The translations under genes were made by a program, and so were the position numbers. From assembly GCF_900114635.1 (NCBI RefSeq), contig NZ_FOTQ01000004.1:62001-126000 (forward strand): 64,000 nucleotides of DNA, in the 5' to 3' direction. Below, one piece after another: positions 62,202 through 64,000 of this stretch (its first letter is position 1; every line of letters begins with the position of its first letter). The notes beneath the pieces were generated by a model, which searched no databases, was not told where the DNA came from, and worked only from the letters and a program-made list of their open reading frames with translations. This DNA is from Shimia aestuarii. GTDB taxonomy: Bacteria; Pseudomonadota; Alphaproteobacteria; Rhodobacterales; Rhodobacteraceae.

Positions 62202-63509
62202 TCAGAGGGGTCGGATCTTGAGATGGGTGATCCGGTTGTCCTTGCGCCCGGTGACTTCGAAGCGGAAGCCGTGGAAGGAGAAGACCTGCCCCACGGTGGG
62301 GATCATCTGGGCTTCGTGGATGACCAGACCGGCAATGGTGTTGGCCTCGTCATCAGGCAGGTTCCAGTCGGTGGCGCGGTTGAGATCGCGGATGGTCATG
62401 GCGCCCTCGATCAGGAACTGGCCGTCCTCGGATTTGCCGATTGGGTGTTCTGCGTCGGGGTCAAATTCGTCGGTGATCTCGCCCACGATCTCTTCGAGAA
62501 TGTCTTCCAGCGTGATCAGCCCCTGCAGTGAACCGTATTCATCCACCACGAGCGCAAAATGCGAGCGGCGGCGCAGGAACTGGCGCATCTGGTCGTCGAG
62601 CGAGGTGGTTTCGGGCACGAAATAGGGTTTCTTGGCGACCTTGGTGATGTCGAAATTGGTCAGGTCGGCAAGGCTGCCTTCGGCGTCGGCAATCTGGCGG
62701 TGCATGCCGCGCAGGAGATCCTTGGCGTGGACCACGCCAATGATGTTTTCGGGCTCGTCCTTGAAGACCGGCAAGCGGGTGTAGTTGCTTTCGAGACACT
62801 GTGCGAGCACGTCGGCGGGGTCGCTGTCGGCGTCGATCATCTCGATGCCGGAGCGGTGCAACATGATCTCTTCGACGGCGCGTTCGGAGAGGTCCAGCGC
62901 GCCAAGGATACGGTCGCGGTCTTCCTTTTCGACGATGCCTTCGGAATGGCCAAGCTGGATCGCGCCAGCGATCTCCTCGCGCACAGCAAGGATATGGCTG
63001 TCGGGATCAGTCTGCACGCCGAACACGCGCAGCACGCCGCGCACCAAGAGGCGCACGGCCGAGACCACGGGGGCGAAGACGCGCACCACGATGCCGATCG
63101 TTCCGGCGACGCGCGAGGCGGCGGTTTCGGGGGCGGTGATGGCATAGGTTTTGGGCAGCACCTCGGCAAAGATCAGCACGAGCAGTGTCATCACCAGCGT
63201 GGCCAGCGCGACGCCGCTTTCGCCGAAGGCGCGGGTAAAGAGCGCGGTGGCCAGCGAGGCAGCAAGGATATTGACGAGGTTGTTGCCCAGAAGAACGGAG
63301 CCGATCAGGCGTTCATTGTCCTCGGTGATATCAAGCGCCTTTTGCGCACCGCGGTTGCCCCGGTCGGCCTGTGTGCGCAGCTTGCCGCGCGAGGCGGCGG
63401 TGAGTGCGGTTTCGCTGCCTGAAAAGAAGGCCGAGAGGATCAGAAGCCCGGCGATGGCGCCGGCGCTGATCCAGAATGAGCTGTCGAGAGTGGCGGTGGT
63501 TGCGTCCAT
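62202..63509 (-). CDS. CNNM/HlyC-CorC family transporter-associated protein
   Basis: 435 residues: an N-terminal DUF21 membrane domain (about 10-160; AFFSGSETALTAASRGKLR), paired CBS domains (about 205-325; MLHRSGIEMIDADSDPADVLAQCLESNYTRLPVFKD, LEDILEEIVGEITDEFD) and a CorC_HlyC domain (about 345-435). Proteins of this family are linked to Mg2+/Co2+ homeostasis; the name hemolysin is historical. It stands behind xerD. Confidence 0.92.
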   Translation of the reverse strand: MDATTATLDSSFWISAGAIAGLLILSAFFSGSETALTAASRGKLRTQADRGNRGAQKALDITEDNERLIGSVLLGNNLVNILAASLATALFTRAFGESGVALATLVMTLLVLIFAEVLPKTYAITAPETAASRVAGTIGIVVRVFAPVVSAVRLLVRGVLRVFGVQTDPDSHILAVREEIAGAIQLGHSEGIVEKEDRDRILGALDLSERAVEEIMLHRSGIEMIDADSDPADVLAQCLESNYTRLPVFKDEPENIIGVVHAKDLLRGMHRQIADAEGSLADLTNFDITKVAKKPYFVPETTSLDDQMRQFLRRRSHFALVVDEYGSLQGLITLEDILEEIVGEITDEFDPDAEHPIGKSEDGQFLIEGAMTIRDLNRATDWNLPDDEANTIAGLVIHEAQMIPTVGQVFSFHGFRFEVTGRKDNRITHLKIRPL

Positions 63510-63576
63510 GGTCCTGACCCGTTGGTTCCATTTGGGTTATGGGGGCAGGCGGGGGCGCAATCAAGGGGCTGGGGGG

Positions 63577-64000
63577 TCAGTTGTCGTCGCTGTCACGTGC
63601 CAGCGGGTGATTTTCCAGCACCAGATCGCGCAAGCGTTCATCAAGGACGTGGGTGTAAATCTCGGTCGTGGCCACGTCGGCATGGCCCAGAAGCGTCTGG
63701 ATGGCGCGCAGATCGGCGCCGTTGGCCAGAAGGTGTGTCGCAAAAGCGTGGCGCAGGGTGTGGGGCGTGACCTTGTCCGGGGAAACACCACCCGCGACCG
63801 CCAGCTCCTTGATCAGCATGTAGAAACGATGTCGGGTCAGGTGGCCGGATTTGCCGCGCGAGGGGAAGAGGAAGCGCGACGGTGCGTGCCCATCGGCCCG
63901 GCGCGCGTCTTCGGCGGCATCGCGGGTTTTGAGCCATGCCGCGAGCGCCGTCCGCGCGGGGGGCGAGAGCGGCACCATGCGCTCTTTGGAGCCTTTGCCC
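63577..64000 (-). CDS. xerD: tyrosine recombinase XerD, N-terminus cut by window edge
   Basis: 141 C-terminal residues are visible and the frame is open at base 64000. Catalytic residues: HTLRHAFATHLL (His-x-x-Arg), GHADVATTEIYTHV (His and nucleophile Tyr) and the basic GKGSKERMVPL at the edge. XerC/XerD resolve chromosome dimers at dif. XerD rather than XerC, or a mobile integrase, is chosen from VTPHTLRHAFATHLLANGADLRAIQTLLGH; no integration signs are seen. Confidence 0.88.
   Translation of the reverse strand, partial: GKGSKERMVPLSPPARTALAAWLKTRDAAEDARRADGHAPSRFLFPSRGKSGHLTRHRFYMLIKELAVAGGVSPDKVTPHTLRHAFATHLLANGADLRAIQTLLGHADVATTEIYTHVLDERLRDLVLENHPLARDSDDN

Noticed and set aside
63577-64000. 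Phage-type integrase and an integrated element.
   Set aside because: The sequence is that of housekeeping XerD, no tRNA, attachment repeats or phage genes are near, and the gene leads into an ordinary CNNM gene.

Overview
The window is about 64 kb of a GC-rich alphaproteobacterial chromosome, most probably a marine member of the Roseobacter group (Rhodobacteraceae). Reasons: a full-length DddP-type DMSP lyase with every published metal and catalytic residue in register, an RpoE/ChrR singlet-oxygen module of the Rhodobacter kind, an OlsB ornithine-lipid acyltransferase, a two-domain dCTP deaminase, and the DUF177-rpmF-plsX-fabH-ihfA-MerR block typical of this family. I see no prophage, transposase, CRISPR array or rRNA operon. 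Both window ends cut a gene: an EamA transporter at the left and xerD at the right.

Layout. 1-3.3 kb: a partial EamA transporter, an orphan FliG-like protein, and a minus-strand run of five exported proteins (1858-3291) that share the spacing C-x2-G-x2-[WY]-x6-C. 3.4-12 kb: purB, a small exported-protein gene broken by an amber codon, an alpha/beta-hydrolase-OsmC fusion, dddP divergent from a DUF3445 gene, a methyltransferase and a flavodoxin-like protein. 12-16 kb: glnB-glnA with an NtrC-like palindrome upstream, nnr, tRNA-Leu. 16-21.8 kb: a five-gene lipid-modification operon divergent from rpoE-chrR, with a TGATCY-N18-TA promoter facing each way. 21.9-30 kb: a fused CoA-transferase, M48 and M24-fold proteins, and a MoxR/VWA set with a lipoprotein and an acetyltransferase between them. 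30-36 kb: dksA, an FAD monooxygenase, xthA, then a 391-bp leader containing an A+T-rich tract and a three-gene operon: a cysteine-free protein with 13 copies of [ML]FTSGL, a helical protein of unknown function, and an overlapping EamA-type exporter. 36-43 kb: erpA, dgt, argS, SPOR protein, nagZ, scpA, scpB. 43-50 kb: dcd, tRNA-Pro, MerR, ihfA, fabH, plsX, rpmF, DUF177, bamE, olsB. 50-64 kb: ABC-F ATPase, tyrS, anmK, eno, a PAS histidine kinase, a CNNM/CBS protein and partial xerD.

How the genes work together. Nitrogen sensing (PII) is paired with glutamine synthetase. The RpoE/ChrR module and its divergent operon fit a membrane-lipid response to singlet oxygen. plsX/fabH, olsB and the cyclopropane/furan-type lipid genes shape the envelope, and nagZ and anmK recycle peptidoglycan. 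DddP points to catabolism of algal DMSP.

Most unusual items: the [ML]FTSGL repeat protein with its two partners (33126-35911); the C-x2-G-x2-W family at 1858-3291; three clusters of 11-bp direct repeats (units NNCGTCGGTAT); and two intergenic double-hairpin elements whose second stems differ by compensating changes.
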